Assembly: GCA_964437515.1 (NCBI GenBank)
Contig: CAYTHB010000030.1
Coordinates: 1-32,230, forward strand
Source of the DNA: Sterolibacterium sp964437515
GTDB taxonomy: Bacteria; Pseudomonadota; Gammaproteobacteria; Burkholderiales; Rhodocyclaceae
DNA: 32,230 nt
Direction of reading: 5' to 3'
This document shows positions 14,214 through 22,446 of this stretch, one piece after another. The stretch's first letter is position 1, and each line of letters opens with the position of its first letter. The notes under the pieces are model-generated. The model was not told the origin of the DNA. It was given only the letters and a program-made list of their open reading frames with translations, and made no database searches. The translations under genes were made by a program, and so were the position numbers.

Positions 14214-16946
14214 ATGAATGGACGGATGATGGATGCCATGAGTAACTCAATATCCCCTGACAAGCTGACTTCACCCAATAAAGCGGTTGATATTGGGCGG
14301 CAGTTTTTTGACTTGCCATTTTATGGCATGGCGATTATTGATACCCAGGGGCGATGGGTGAATGTCAATGATCGTCTGTGCGAAATTCTGAATTACAGCC
14401 GGGAAGAATTGACCGGAAAGACCCGATTGGATTTGACCCATCCCGATGATGTGGTTGTGTCAAATGCCTATTTTAATCGTGTCCTTGAGGGTGACTCAAA
14501 ACAAAGCTCGCTGGAAAAACGTTATCTGAGCAAGGATGGTCGGGCGATTCAGGCGCGTGTCGATATTCAGGCTGTTCGCAATTCAAAGGGTGAGCTTCGT
14601 TATTATCTGGCGATGATCCAGGACGTCACAGAGTCTAAACTGGCCGAAGAAAGAATCCTGGAAAGCACGCACCGGCTGCAAACGACCATTGATACGGCAC
14701 TGGATGCTGTTGTGATTGCGACAGATAAGGATACCATCATAGGATGGAACCCTCAGGCAGAAAAGATTTTTGGCTGGACAAGATCAGAAGCCATTGGACG
14801 TTCCTTGTGTGAAACCATTATCCCGCCTCGTTATCACGAGGCTCATCGCCAAGGGATGAAGCGGTTTGTTGAAACTGGCATTGCGAAAACACTGGATACC
14901 CGCTTGGAAATTGTCGGTTTGCGCCGTGACCGGAGCGAGTTCCCCATCGAACTGACACGTTCGTTTATCAAGACAGGTGACCATTACGAATTCAGCAGTT
15001 TCATCCGGGATATCAGCGAATTCAAGAAAACTCAACAGGCATTGAACGAGCTCCATCATGAGCTGGAAAAAAAGGTGATTGAACGTACCGCCGAACTTGA
15101 GCGTGCGCGCGCAGAAGCCGAGCAGGCCAACCGATCCAAGAGTGCGTTTTTGGCCAATATGAGCCATGAAATACGTACTCCCATGAATGCGATTCTGGGT
15201 CTGGCGCATTTGTTGCACCGAACGGATCTGACGGCAGAACAATCTTCTCAGCTCTACAAGATTGATGCGGCAGCAGAGCACCTGTTGTCCATCATCAACA
15301 ATATTCTTGATATTTCCAAGATCGAAGCCGGTCATCTGGAGCTTGAACAAACCGATTTCCATTTAGGCATGATGTTTGACAATGTCAGCTCATTGTTGAT
15401 TGAACGTGCCCAGGCCAAGGGAATTGCATTGCTGACCGATATCGACGATGTGCCCCTTTGGCTGAATGGCGATCCCACACGCTTGCGACAGTCCTTGCTC
15501 AACTATGCAGGGAACGCCATCAAGTTTACTGAGCAAGGCAGTGTTACTCTGCGTGCGCGTTTGCTTGAGGCAACAGGCGATACCGTCTTCTTACGCTTTG
15601 AAGTTGAGGATACGGGGATTGGTATTGCGCAGGAGGCACTGGATAAAATTTTCATGGCATTTGAACAGGCCGATGTGTCGACCACACGGAAATATGGTGG
15701 TACGGGTCTTGGACTGGCGATTACACGTCACCTGGCTCGATTGATGGGTGGGGATGCGGGTGTAAGTAGCACGATGGGTAAGGGTTCGTCGTTTTGGTTT
15801 ACCGCACACTTGCGGCCAGGGCAGGAGGCCATGACGGCCATGGATGGCAAGCATGTCGACGCCGAAGCCGAGCTGCAACGTCATGCGGGGCAGAAAATAC
15901 TGTTGGTGGACGATGTCGCCATCAACCGGGAAGTCGTCATTCAGTTGCTGTGTACTTCTGGTTTGATTATCGACACCGCTGAAAACGGTCGGGAAGCGGT
16001 CGAAAAAGTAGAAGCCAACCCAGGTTACGACCTGATTCTGATGGATATGCAGATGCCGGAAATGGATGGCCCGGAAGCCTCGCGTCGTATCTGTGCCATG
16101 CCGAACTCCTTACATCGGCCTATCCTGGCCATGACGGCCAATGTTTTTGTCGAAGACCGTCGTGTCTGCAAGGAAGCCGGCATGGTGGATTTCATTGCAA
16201 AGCCGGTTGTTCCTGAAGCTCTTTACAAAGCGCTATTGAAATGGCTGCCCGCACCGGATGCTTCTGTTCCTTCTGTGCCGTCGGCGTGTACTTGTGTGGA
16301 GAGTGACTCCAATACCGATACGGTGATTGAGTTTCCGCAAGATCTGGTCGGTATCAATGTCAAGAAAGGGCTGGCTGTCTGGCGTAAGTCTGACGTCTGG
16401 TGCAGGTTCTTGGGGAAGTTTGCCAACGAGCATAAACGGGATGTCGAGGCCATTCGTCAAGCACTGACGGCAGGGGATACTGCAACTGCTGCGACGCTTG
16501 TGCATACCCTGAAAGGGGTGTCAGCGAATCTGGCATTGGAGGATGTGGCACAAAGTGCGACGCAAATTGATCTCGAACTGAAAACAGGCAAAGATGTCAG
16601 TCAATACTTGCCTAGGCTTGCTGCGGCACTTGAGCAAGCATTGGCCTCCATCGCACGTATTGCCCCTGAAACGCCGTCTGACAATCTTGCCGTGGGTGGC
16701 GATCCCTTCGCTCACCTTGAAGCCTCACAAAAGGAACAGGTAGGCCATCTGTTCGATACCTTATTGCAGGCACTGGATACCAACAACCCCGATCATGCCG
16801 AGCCCGTTCTGGATGAACTGAGCCGTTTTCTTTCTGCACAGCAGTTGCAAGCCATACGCAACCCGATCGATGACTTCGATTTTCGTGAAGCAGAAGTTGT
16901 TGTGCGTCATCTCATCGAAACCCTCTTCCCTTCTGCGCCTTGTTAG
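14214..16946 (+). CDS. Hybrid sensor histidine kinase: PAS-PAS-HisKA-HATPase-REC-HPt
   Basis: The product is a 910-residue soluble sensor kinase, with no membrane segment or signal peptide. Two PAS domains occupy ~25-145 and ~150-272 ('MAIIDTQGRWVNVNDRLCEI', 'AVVIATDKDTIIGWNPQAEK'). A coiled coil runs ~275-305. HisKA has phospho-acceptor H318 in 'LANMSHEIRTPMNAILG'. HATPase_c has N434 in 'NYAGNAIKFT', 'EDTGIGIA' and 'YGGTGLGLA'. The receiver (~560-675) has D611 in 'LILMDMQMPEMDG' and K663. The HPt domain (~715-800) has H764 in 'VHTLKGVSANL'. This gives the relay H318 > D611 > H764. The layout is RpfC-like from HisKA onward, with PAS domains replacing the membrane sensor. The REC-HD-GYP gene 20 nt downstream is the likely output. 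ATG 14238 (MSNSISP) is an alternative start. Confidence 0.95.
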   Translation: MNGRMMDAMSNSISPDKLTSPNKAVDIGRQFFDLPFYGMAIIDTQGRWVNVNDRLCEILNYSREELTGKTRLDLTHPDDVVVSNAYFNRVLEGDSKQSSLEKRYLSKDGRAIQARVDIQAVRNSKGELRYYLAMIQDVTESKLAEERILESTHRLQTTIDTALDAVVIATDKDTIIGWNPQAEKIFGWTRSEAIGRSLCETIIPPRYHEAHRQGMKRFVETGIAKTLDTRLEIVGLRRDRSEFPIELTRSFIKTGDHYEFSSFIRDISEFKKTQQALNELHHELEKKVIERTAELERARAEAEQANRSKSAFLANMSHEIRTPMNAILGLAHLLHRTDLTAEQSSQLYKIDAAAEHLLSIINNILDISKIEAGHLELEQTDFHLGMMFDNVSSLLIERAQAKGIALLTDIDDVPLWLNGDPTRLRQSLLNYAGNAIKFTEQGSVTLRARLLEATGDTVFLRFEVEDTGIGIAQEALDKIFMAFEQADVSTTRKYGGTGLGLAITRHLARLMGGDAGVSSTMGKGSSFWFTAHLRPGQEAMTAMDGKHVDAEAELQRHAGQKILLVDDVAINREVVIQLLCTSGLIIDTAENGREAVEKVEANPGYDLILMDMQMPEMDGPEASRRICAMPNSLHRPILAMTANVFVEDRRVCKEAGMVDFIAKPVVPEALYKALLKWLPAPDASVPSVPSACTCVESDSNTDTVIEFPQDLVGINVKKGLAVWRKSDVWCRFLGKFANEHKRDVEAIRQALTAGDTATAATLVHTLKGVSANLALEDVAQSATQIDLELKTGKDVSQYLPRLAAALEQALASIARIAPETPSDNLAVGGDPFAHLEASQKEQVGHLFDTLLQALDTNNPDHAEPVLDELSRFLSAQQLQAIRNPIDDFDFREAEVVVRHLIETLFPSAPC

Positions 16947-16966
16947 CCTGTTAGCGAGAATCCATC

Positions 16967-17968
16967 ATGACCGGATCCATATTGATCGTCGACGACGAAC
17001 CCGCCAATCTGGCGACCTTGCGCCAGGTGCTTGCGCCTGAACACTCACTGATTTTTGCCAGAAGTGGCAAGGAGGCCTTGGCCGCCTGTGTGAAACACCG
17101 ACCGGCACTTGTGCTGCTGGACGTCATCATGCCTGAAATGGATGGTTATGAAGTCTGCCGCAAGCTCAAGGAAAATCCAGAGACGGCGCATATTCCGATC
17201 ATCTTCGTGACGGGCTTGACCGAAGTGGGTGATGAAATGCGGGGCTTCGAGGCGGGTGCTGTCGACTACATCATGAAACCTATTTCACCGCCGATCGTCT
17301 GTGCGCGTGTGCGTCTTCATTTGTCGCTGGTGAGTGCGAGCCAGTTGGAGCAAAGCTATCACGAAGCCATCAGCATGCTGGGTGAGGCCGGGGAATATAA
17401 AGATGCCGATACGGGATTGCATATCTGGCGCATGGCTTCATATAGTCGGGTACTTGCAGCAGAGGCGGGCTGGAGCGCTGCTGAGTGTCAAAAAATCGAG
17501 TTGGCAGCTCCGATGCATGATGTGGGTAAAGTGGCGATTCCCGATGCGGTGTTGCGAAAACCGGGCAAGCTGGATGAAACAGAATGGGTTACGATGAAGA
17601 CGCATTCGATGATTGGCTATCACATCCTTTCACGAAGCCAGGCGCCTATTTTGCGCATGGCCGCGATCATTGCGCGATCCCATCATGAAAAATGGAATGG
17701 AACTGGTTATCCCGATGGCCTGGCCGGTGATGACATCCCCGAAATCGCACGTATCGTTGCCATTGCCGATGTCTTTGATGCGTTGACCATGCTTCGCCCG
17801 TACAAGGATGCGTGGCCTATCGATCGCGTCATTGAAACCATGATGTCGGATGCCGGGACGCATTTTGATCCGAAGCTGATGAAACACTTCAACAAGGTTC
17901 TTCCGGATATCCTGGCACTGAAGGATGACTGGCAAAAACGTGAAGCGGCGGCGCATCAGGCAAGTTGA
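16967..17968 (+). CDS. Response regulator with HD-GYP domain (probable c-di-GMP phosphodiesterase, RpfG-like)
   Basis: The product is 333 residues. An N-terminal receiver carries 'ILIVDDEPANLATLRQVL', acceptor D52 in 'LVLLDVIMPEMDG' and K104 in 'YIMKPISPP'. A linker helix leads to the HD-GYP domain (~140-325). Metal-binding motifs are visible as 'APMHDVGKVAIPD' (HD at 184-185) and 'ARSHHEKWNGTGYPDGLAG' (239-249), followed by 'RIVAIADVFDALTMLRPYK'. All expected catalytic residues seem present, so hydrolysis of cyclic di-GMP is likely. It would lower the second messenger when phosphorylated by the upstream kinase, as RpfG does under RpfC. No rpfF-like signal synthase is in the window. It ends 21 nt before the convergent mogA. 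Confidence 0.95.
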   Translation: MTGSILIVDDEPANLATLRQVLAPEHSLIFARSGKEALAACVKHRPALVLLDVIMPEMDGYEVCRKLKENPETAHIPIIFVTGLTEVGDEMRGFEAGAVDYIMKPISPPIVCARVRLHLSLVSASQLEQSYHEAISMLGEAGEYKDADTGLHIWRMASYSRVLAAEAGWSAAECQKIELAAPMHDVGKVAIPDAVLRKPGKLDETEWVTMKTHSMIGYHILSRSQAPILRMAAIIARSHHEKWNGTGYPDGLAGDDIPEIARIVAIADVFDALTMLRPYKDAWPIDRVIETMMSDAGTHFDPKLMKHFNKVLPDILALKDDWQKREAAAHQAS

Positions 17969-17989
17969 AAGTGGTTCAGCGTTGCAAGA

Positions 17990-18589
17990 TCAGATATTTT
18001 TGACACGGCGTGCCGATTTAGGCCGGAAGGCTGCGATGACGTTGTCGTGAGTCTCGATATAGGGGCCGCCGATCAAGTCGATGCAGTAGGGGATGGCGGC
18101 GAACAGGCCGTTCACAATGGTTTTTCCATCGGCATCCTTGACCCCTTCCAGTGTTTCCTTGATGGATTTGGGTTGGCCGGGCAGATTCACAATCAAGGAT
18201 TTTCCACGGATGACAGCGGTTTGGCGGGAGAGGATGGCGGTGGGTACGAAATGCAGGCTGATGCGCCGCATTTCTTCACCAAAGCCGGGCATCACCTTAT
18301 GCGCGACCGCTAGTGTGGCTTCTGGGGTGACGTCGCGTAGCGCGGGGCCGGTTCCCCCTGTGGTCAGTACGAGATGGCAAGCGGCCTCATCGCACAGTTC
18401 GATCAAGGTTTTTTCGATTTCGGTTTGTTCATCGGGAATCAAGCGTGTTTCCATGCGCCAAGGTGTGAGTAAGGCTTGAGAAAACCAGTCGCGCAGGGCA
18501 GGAATCCCCTGATCCTGATACACACCGCTGGAGGCGCGATCGGAGATGGAAACCAGTCCGATGATGAGTTCATCATTGGTCGTGCTCAT
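17990..18589 (-). CDS. mogA: Molybdopterin adenylyltransferase MogA
   Basis: MogA adenylylates molybdopterin with ATP before molybdenum insertion during molybdenum cofactor synthesis. The 199 residues are the usual length. Landmarks are 'LIIGLVSISDRASSGVYQDQ' at the N-terminus, the nucleotide/pterin-binding 'HLVLTTGGTGPALRDVTPEA', 'MPGFGEEMRRISL' and 'SLIVNLPGQPKSIKETLEG'. The start overlaps the stop of the upstream darP gene as ATGA, so the two are coupled. The pmbA / yjgA-mogA arrangement recurs in betaproteobacteria, although the three functions are not obviously related. Confidence 0.96.
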   Translation of the reverse strand: MSTTNDELIIGLVSISDRASSGVYQDQGIPALRDWFSQALLTPWRMETRLIPDEQTEIEKTLIELCDEAACHLVLTTGGTGPALRDVTPEATLAVAHKVMPGFGEEMRRISLHFVPTAILSRQTAVIRGKSLIVNLPGQPKSIKETLEGVKDADGKTIVNGLFAAIPYCIDLIGGPYIETHDNVIAAFRPKSARRVKNI

Positions 18590-19131
18590 GCTTCATCCTT
18601 TTCATCATCGAGTGCCTTGAGAAACTGGAAAATCTCGCGAAATGCGCGGGGGGGCTTGCCCTGTTCCTTTTCTTTGATCGCATTGCGGCGAAGCTGGCGC
18701 AGGTGTTGAAAATCAGCATGAGGGTGGGTGGCGGTGATGAGTGCCAGTGCATCGCTTTCGTGGTCGAGCAGTTGTTGACGCAAGTGTTCCACGCGATGCA
18801 TACGTTCGTTGGCGGCGTTGGAAATTCCGGCAAGCTCATCCAATGCAGCACGGATGGGCGCAGGGTCTTCGGATCGCATCAGCTTGCCGATGTATTGAAG
18901 CTGTCGCCGTTTGGCTTCGTTACTGCTCAGACGTTGTGCTTCGCGAACGGCATCACGCAAGCTTTCCGACATGGTGATTTTGGCGAGTCGTTCTTTTGAA
19001 AGAGCGATGAGCTCCTTGCCGAGATCTTGCAAAGCATCGGAATCGCGTTTGCGTTGGCTTTTGCTGGGGCGAGTGGAAGATGATGCATCGTCCAAGGGCA
19101 TGTCGTCGTTCATGGTTACATCAGGCGGCAT
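18586..19131 (-). CDS. darP: Ribosome biogenesis factor YjgA/DarP (DUF615)
   Basis: The product is 181 residues and highly charged. An acidic N-terminal tail comes first, then 'PSKSQRKRDSDALQDLGKEL', 'LSKERLAKITMSESLRDAV' and 'QYIGKLMRSEDPAPIRAALD'. These are the signatures of the DUF615/YjgA family. The family binds the large ribosomal subunit during late 50S maturation in E. coli. The C-terminal 'RNAIKEKEQGKPPRAFREIF' stretch is typical. It is divergent from pmbA across an 81-bp AT-rich interval and overlaps mogA by four bases. Confidence 0.94.
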   Translation of the reverse strand: MPPDVTMNDDMPLDDASSSTRPSKSQRKRDSDALQDLGKELIALSKERLAKITMSESLRDAVREAQRLSSNEAKRRQLQYIGKLMRSEDPAPIRAALDELAGISNAANERMHRVEHLRQQLLDHESDALALITATHPHADFQHLRQLRRNAIKEKEQGKPPRAFREIFQFLKALDDEKDEA

Positions 19132-19212
19132 GGTGATAATCCAGTGTCTTAAAAAGTATCAGAGTATTATTATAACTTTTGCTTTTTCTTCATTTATTCA
19201 CTTCTTCTCTTT
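19132..19212. promoter_or_regulatory. AT-rich divergent promoter region between darP and pmbA
   Basis: This 81-bp interval holds several -10-like hexamers around 19165-19176. These are TATTAT on the plus strand (19165-19170) and TATAAT read on the minus strand (19174-19169). They could serve pmbA and darP respectively. No clear -35 elements are present. pmbA has no Shine-Dalgarno; its ATG follows a pyrimidine-rich tract. Confidence 0.35.
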
Positions 19213-20553
19213 ATGTCCGCTCCTGAATTCAGCTACACCCAAAACAAGTTAAACCAGTTGGCTGCCGACGTGTTGCGTTATGCGCGCGAGCAGGGGGCTA
19301 CGGCATGTGAAACCGATGTTTCGGAAGCCTTTGGTCAATCGGTGACTGTCCGCAAAGGGAATGTCGAAACCATCGAATACAACCGTGACAAAGGCATTGG
19401 CGTGACGGTTTATCTCGGCCAGCAACGTGGACATGCCAGTACTTCGGATTTTTCATCGACGGCATTGCGATCCACTGTGGCAGCGGCTTTGTCGATTGCT
19501 CGTTTTACAGCACCTGACCCTTGTGCAGGTTTGCCGGAAGAGAAATTGCTGGCGAAAAAGCCGATGGCACTCGATCTTTATCATCCTTGGGATGTTTCGG
19601 TCGAGTCGTCCATTGACATTGCGCGACGTTGTGAAAACGCCGCTTTTGATGTCAGCCCGCTGGTGAAGAATTCCGAAGGGGCTTCTGTTTCGGTTCAGCA
19701 ATCGCAATTCGTTTCAGCTAATAGTCTAGGTTTTATGGGAGGCTTCCCGACGTCGCGCCATTACATTTCCTGCGCAGTGATTGCCGGTGAAGGCGAGAAT
19801 ATGCAGCGTGACGATTGGTATACCTCGCATCGGAATCCGGCCTGTCTGGCTTCGCCCGAAGCCATCGGTGATTACGCTGCGCGTCGTGCATTAGCGCGCA
19901 TGGATGCGCGCGGTTTGAAAACCTGTTCGGTTCCCGTGTTGTTCGAAGCACCGCTGGCCGTCGGCTTGATCGGTAGCCTTGTTCAAGCCGTGAGTGGTGG
20001 TGCGCTTTATCGTAAGACGAGTTTTCTGCTGGATAGCCTGGGCAAACAAATTTTTCCCAAGCATGTACAGATCAGCGAACGACCGCATCTCAAGGGTGCG
20101 CTGGCCAGTAGCCCGTTTGATGATGATGGGGTCGCCACCCATGATCGCGAAGTGGTTCAGGATGGCGTGCTGCAAGGCTATTTTCTGTCGACTTATTCGG
20201 CACGAAAATTGGGTATGGTCACAACCGGCAATGCGGGTGGAAGTCATAATCTGATCGTCAAGCAGGGTGCGCTTGATCTTGATGGTCTGATACGCCAGAT
20301 GGATCGCGGCTTGCTGGTGACCGAACTGCTGGGGCAGGGCGTCAATTACGTCACAGGGGATTATTCACGGGGTGCCGCAGGTTACTGGGTGGAGAAGGGG
20401 CGCATTGCGTATCCGGTGCAGGAAATTACCATCGCAGGAAATCTGCGTGACATGTTCCGTGGCATTGTGGCGATCGGTAACGATGTGCTGGTGCGCGGCT
20501 CAAAACAAGTCGGTTCCATCCTCGTGGATCGCATGACGGTGGCGGGTCGCTGA
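19213..20553 (+). CDS. pmbA: Metalloprotease-related protein PmbA (TldE)
   Basis: PmbA/TldE forms a complex with the metalloprotease TldD. The pair processes small peptides such as microcin B17 precursors and is linked to CcdA turnover. The 446 residues match the family in length and in 'ACETDVSEAFGQSVTVRKGN' and 'IEYNRDKGIGVTVYLGQQRG'. They also match in 'VLFEAPLAVGLIGSLVQAVS', 'YFLSTYSARKLGMVTTGNAG' and the C-terminal 'GIVAIGNDVLVRGSKQVGSI'. As expected for TldE, no HExxxH zinc motif is seen. tldD is not in the window. It is divergent from darP and convergent with the phosphopantetheinyl transferase gene. Confidence 0.96.
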   Translation: MSAPEFSYTQNKLNQLAADVLRYAREQGATACETDVSEAFGQSVTVRKGNVETIEYNRDKGIGVTVYLGQQRGHASTSDFSSTALRSTVAAALSIARFTAPDPCAGLPEEKLLAKKPMALDLYHPWDVSVESSIDIARRCENAAFDVSPLVKNSEGASVSVQQSQFVSANSLGFMGGFPTSRHYISCAVIAGEGENMQRDDWYTSHRNPACLASPEAIGDYAARRALARMDARGLKTCSVPVLFEAPLAVGLIGSLVQAVSGGALYRKTSFLLDSLGKQIFPKHVQISERPHLKGALASSPFDDDGVATHDREVVQDGVLQGYFLSTYSARKLGMVTTGNAGGSHNLIVKQGALDLDGLIRQMDRGLLVTELLGQGVNYVTGDYSRGAAGYWVEKGRIAYPVQEITIAGNLRDMFRGIVAIGNDVLVRGSKQVGSILVDRMTVAGR

Positions 20554-20576
20554 ATTTCAGTATCGTCCAACTCGGC

Positions 20577-21365
20577 TTATGGCGAGGTGGAGGACTGGCA
20601 CAGAATTTCAACAGAAATCGACTCGTCATGTGTTGGCACCAAAGGTACGATCTGACGTACTTGCAGATGATGAAGCCGAGGTGCTGGCGGCTTGGAAGCG
20701 CAGATGGCCAATAGATGTTCATGGGTCGGGCGCAGCAGCCAGAATTGCCATTTTTCTGGCTTGTCGGCTAGTCGTGGATCGAAATCGATGGCGAGCGGGT
20801 GTTCGTCGCCAAAACTGAAGCTGAACTGGTCGAGCGGCAGCGATAAGCCCAGACTGCGTGCCTTGATGTAGGATTCCTTGAGTGTCCAGTAATGAAAGAA
20901 GCGTTCGCTTTGCGCTTCAGGTGCTAGTGCGCGGAGGTCGTCAGTCTCGCGGGCTGAAAAATAGCGGGGAGCGACTTCCAGCGGGGCGGCGCGTTCGATG
21001 ATGTTTTCCGTATCGATGCCCAACTCGCCGTCACGCGTGATGCCGAGGGCGATGAGTCCCATCGTGTGGGTGAGATTGAATGTCAGGCCTGCAGCTTCTG
21101 GATTGATGATCTGCGGACGGCCATGGTCTAGTTTGCGAAAACGCCAATCTGCGGGTGCAACGGGGGCATAGCGAGAAAGCACGCTGCGTGTGAGCGCACG
21201 GGTGATGAGGTAGCGATGACGGTCTCGTTCAAAATGAAAACGCTGCTGCTGAGTGCGTTCGTCGGCACTGAGCAGAGCGTGGTATGCATCGAGTAATGCC
21301 GGGTCGCGGATGGGGCGCTCATCGGTCAGCCACAGATGGATTTCATCCCGGGCAAGTGCTGGCAT
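20577..21365 (-). CDS. 4'-phosphopantetheinyl transferase (Sfp type)
   Basis: This enzyme transfers phosphopantetheine from CoA to a carrier protein serine. The 262-residue product has the two-lobe Sfp arrangement. 'RFHFERDRHRYLITRALTRS' and 'WRFRKLDHGRPQI' lie in the first half. 'GELGIDTENI' (metal-binding Asp) and 'FFHYWTLKESYIKARSLGLS' (catalytic Glu/Lys) are the family signatures. The start at 21365 (MPALARDEIHLWL) is chosen because its ATG overlaps the upstream stop as TGATG. A frame 21 residues longer would run deep into the transferase gene. No polyketide, peptide synthase or acyl-carrier gene is in the window, so its target is unknown. It is the last gene of the long minus-strand run. 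Confidence 0.9.
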   Translation of the reverse strand: MPALARDEIHLWLTDERPIRDPALLDAYHALLSADERTQQQRFHFERDRHRYLITRALTRSVLSRYAPVAPADWRFRKLDHGRPQIINPEAAGLTFNLTHTMGLIALGITRDGELGIDTENIIERAAPLEVAPRYFSARETDDLRALAPEAQSERFFHYWTLKESYIKARSLGLSLPLDQFSFSFGDEHPLAIDFDPRLADKPEKWQFWLLRPTHEHLLAICASKPPAPRLHHLQVRQIVPLVPTHDESISVEILCQSSTSP

Positions 21366-22372
21366 CAGAGTAGGCCACGGTGTCGTGCTTGCTGGATAAT
21401 GCGTTGTGCCAGCACGGCATAGACACATAAGAAAGGGATAAAAACCCAGAGGCGATCAAGCAGGTGTTCCGCATCCGTATGACTGAGCCATAGCGCGGCA
21501 AAGCCTTGTATCGTGGCAAGGCTGGCGTAGATCAAACTCACTGAGCGGTGAGAAAGACCGCTGCGGTTGAGTAGTTGATAGAGATGGCTGCGATGTGCTT
21601 GTGTGACGTTTTCTTTCGCACGAAGTCGACGAAGAAAAGTGTAAATCGTGTCGAACAGAAAATGCAGCATGAGGAGTGGCATCACCAATAGCAGGGCAGG
21701 TTGAGATTGTCCGACCAGTACGGCGAGAGTGGCAAAGCTAAATCCCAGAAAGGTACTGCCGATATCCCCCATGAAAATACGGGCAGGTGGCCAGTTGAAA
21801 CATAAGAATGCGCAGGCTCCGGCGCTGATGGCCAGGCTGAGTAGCGCGGGTAGGGGTAAGGCGTGCTGAGTGCAGATTAACGTAAAAAAACCGGCGCTGA
21901 TGGCCGCCGTGCCTCCCGCCATGCCATCGAGTCCGTCCATGAAGTTGTAGGCGTTGGTGAGCCCCAGTATCCATAGCAGGGTTAATGGCAAGGCAAACAA
22001 AATGGGGATGGCCGTAATGTAGGTGCCACAGAGCATGACAATGGCAACGGCCAAGAGTTGTACAAAGAGCTTGCTGGCAAAGCCGCGTGCGGCGATGTCG
22101 TCATGTAATGCAATGGCCGCAATCAGCAGTACAGCGACAAAAAAACCGGCGTAGTGTGCAGTATGAAGGGGGGCTGCAAGTGCGGGTTCTCCCCAGAGCG
22201 CAATGAGTGCTAGTGACAAGAAAAATCCAGCAACAATTCCCAAGCCACCGCCGCGCGGTGTCGGTGCGCTATGTGAAGAACGTGCGTTGGGAATGTCGAT
22301 GATGCGCACATGGCGCAACACGAGCCACGTCGTCAGCAAGGCACCTAAAAAGATGGCAATGAAATAGATCGC
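21365..22372 (-). CDS. Polyprenyl-phosphate HexNAc-1-phosphate transferase (WecA/MraY superfamily)
   Basis: This integral membrane enzyme transfers a sugar-1-phosphate from a UDP-sugar to undecaprenyl phosphate, starting a surface polysaccharide. The 335-residue product has about ten hydrophobic segments. It carries the superfamily motifs: 'SAPTPRGGGLGIVAGF', 'ALHDDIAARGF', 'TNAYNFMDGLDGMAGG' and 'RIFMGDIGSTFLGF'. The sugar (GlcNAc, FucNAc or similar) cannot be read from sequence. ATG 22372 puts the first membrane helix directly at the N-terminus. A GTG at 22405 would add 11 residues. It lies downstream of the GDP-fucose genes and overlaps the transferase gene that follows. Confidence 0.92.
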   Translation of the reverse strand, partial: AIYFIAIFLGALLTTWLVLRHVRIIDIPNARSSHSAPTPRGGGLGIVAGFFLSLALIALWGEPALAAPLHTAHYAGFFVAVLLIAAIALHDDIAARGFASKLFVQLLAVAIVMLCGTYITAIPILFALPLTLLWILGLTNAYNFMDGLDGMAGGTAAISAGFFTLICTQHALPLPALLSLAISAGACAFLCFNWPPARIFMGDIGSTFLGFSFATLAVLVGQSQPALLLVMPLLMLHFLFDTIYTFLRRLRAKENVTQAHRSHLYQLLNRSGLSHRSVSLIYASLATIQGFAALWLSHTDAEHLLDRLWVFIPFLCVYAVLAQRIIQQARHRGLL

Positions 22373-22446
22373 CATGGGGGTGAGGTTGCCAAGTGTGAGC
22401 AACACGATAGGGTGTTTTCAGGTCGGTGAAGCAGTTTACAATCAGC

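Noticed and set aside
21366..21428. 21-residue N-terminal extension of the phosphopantetheinyl transferase
   Set aside because: It lies inside the end of the upstream transferase gene. The ATG at 21365 overlaps that stop and matches family starts.
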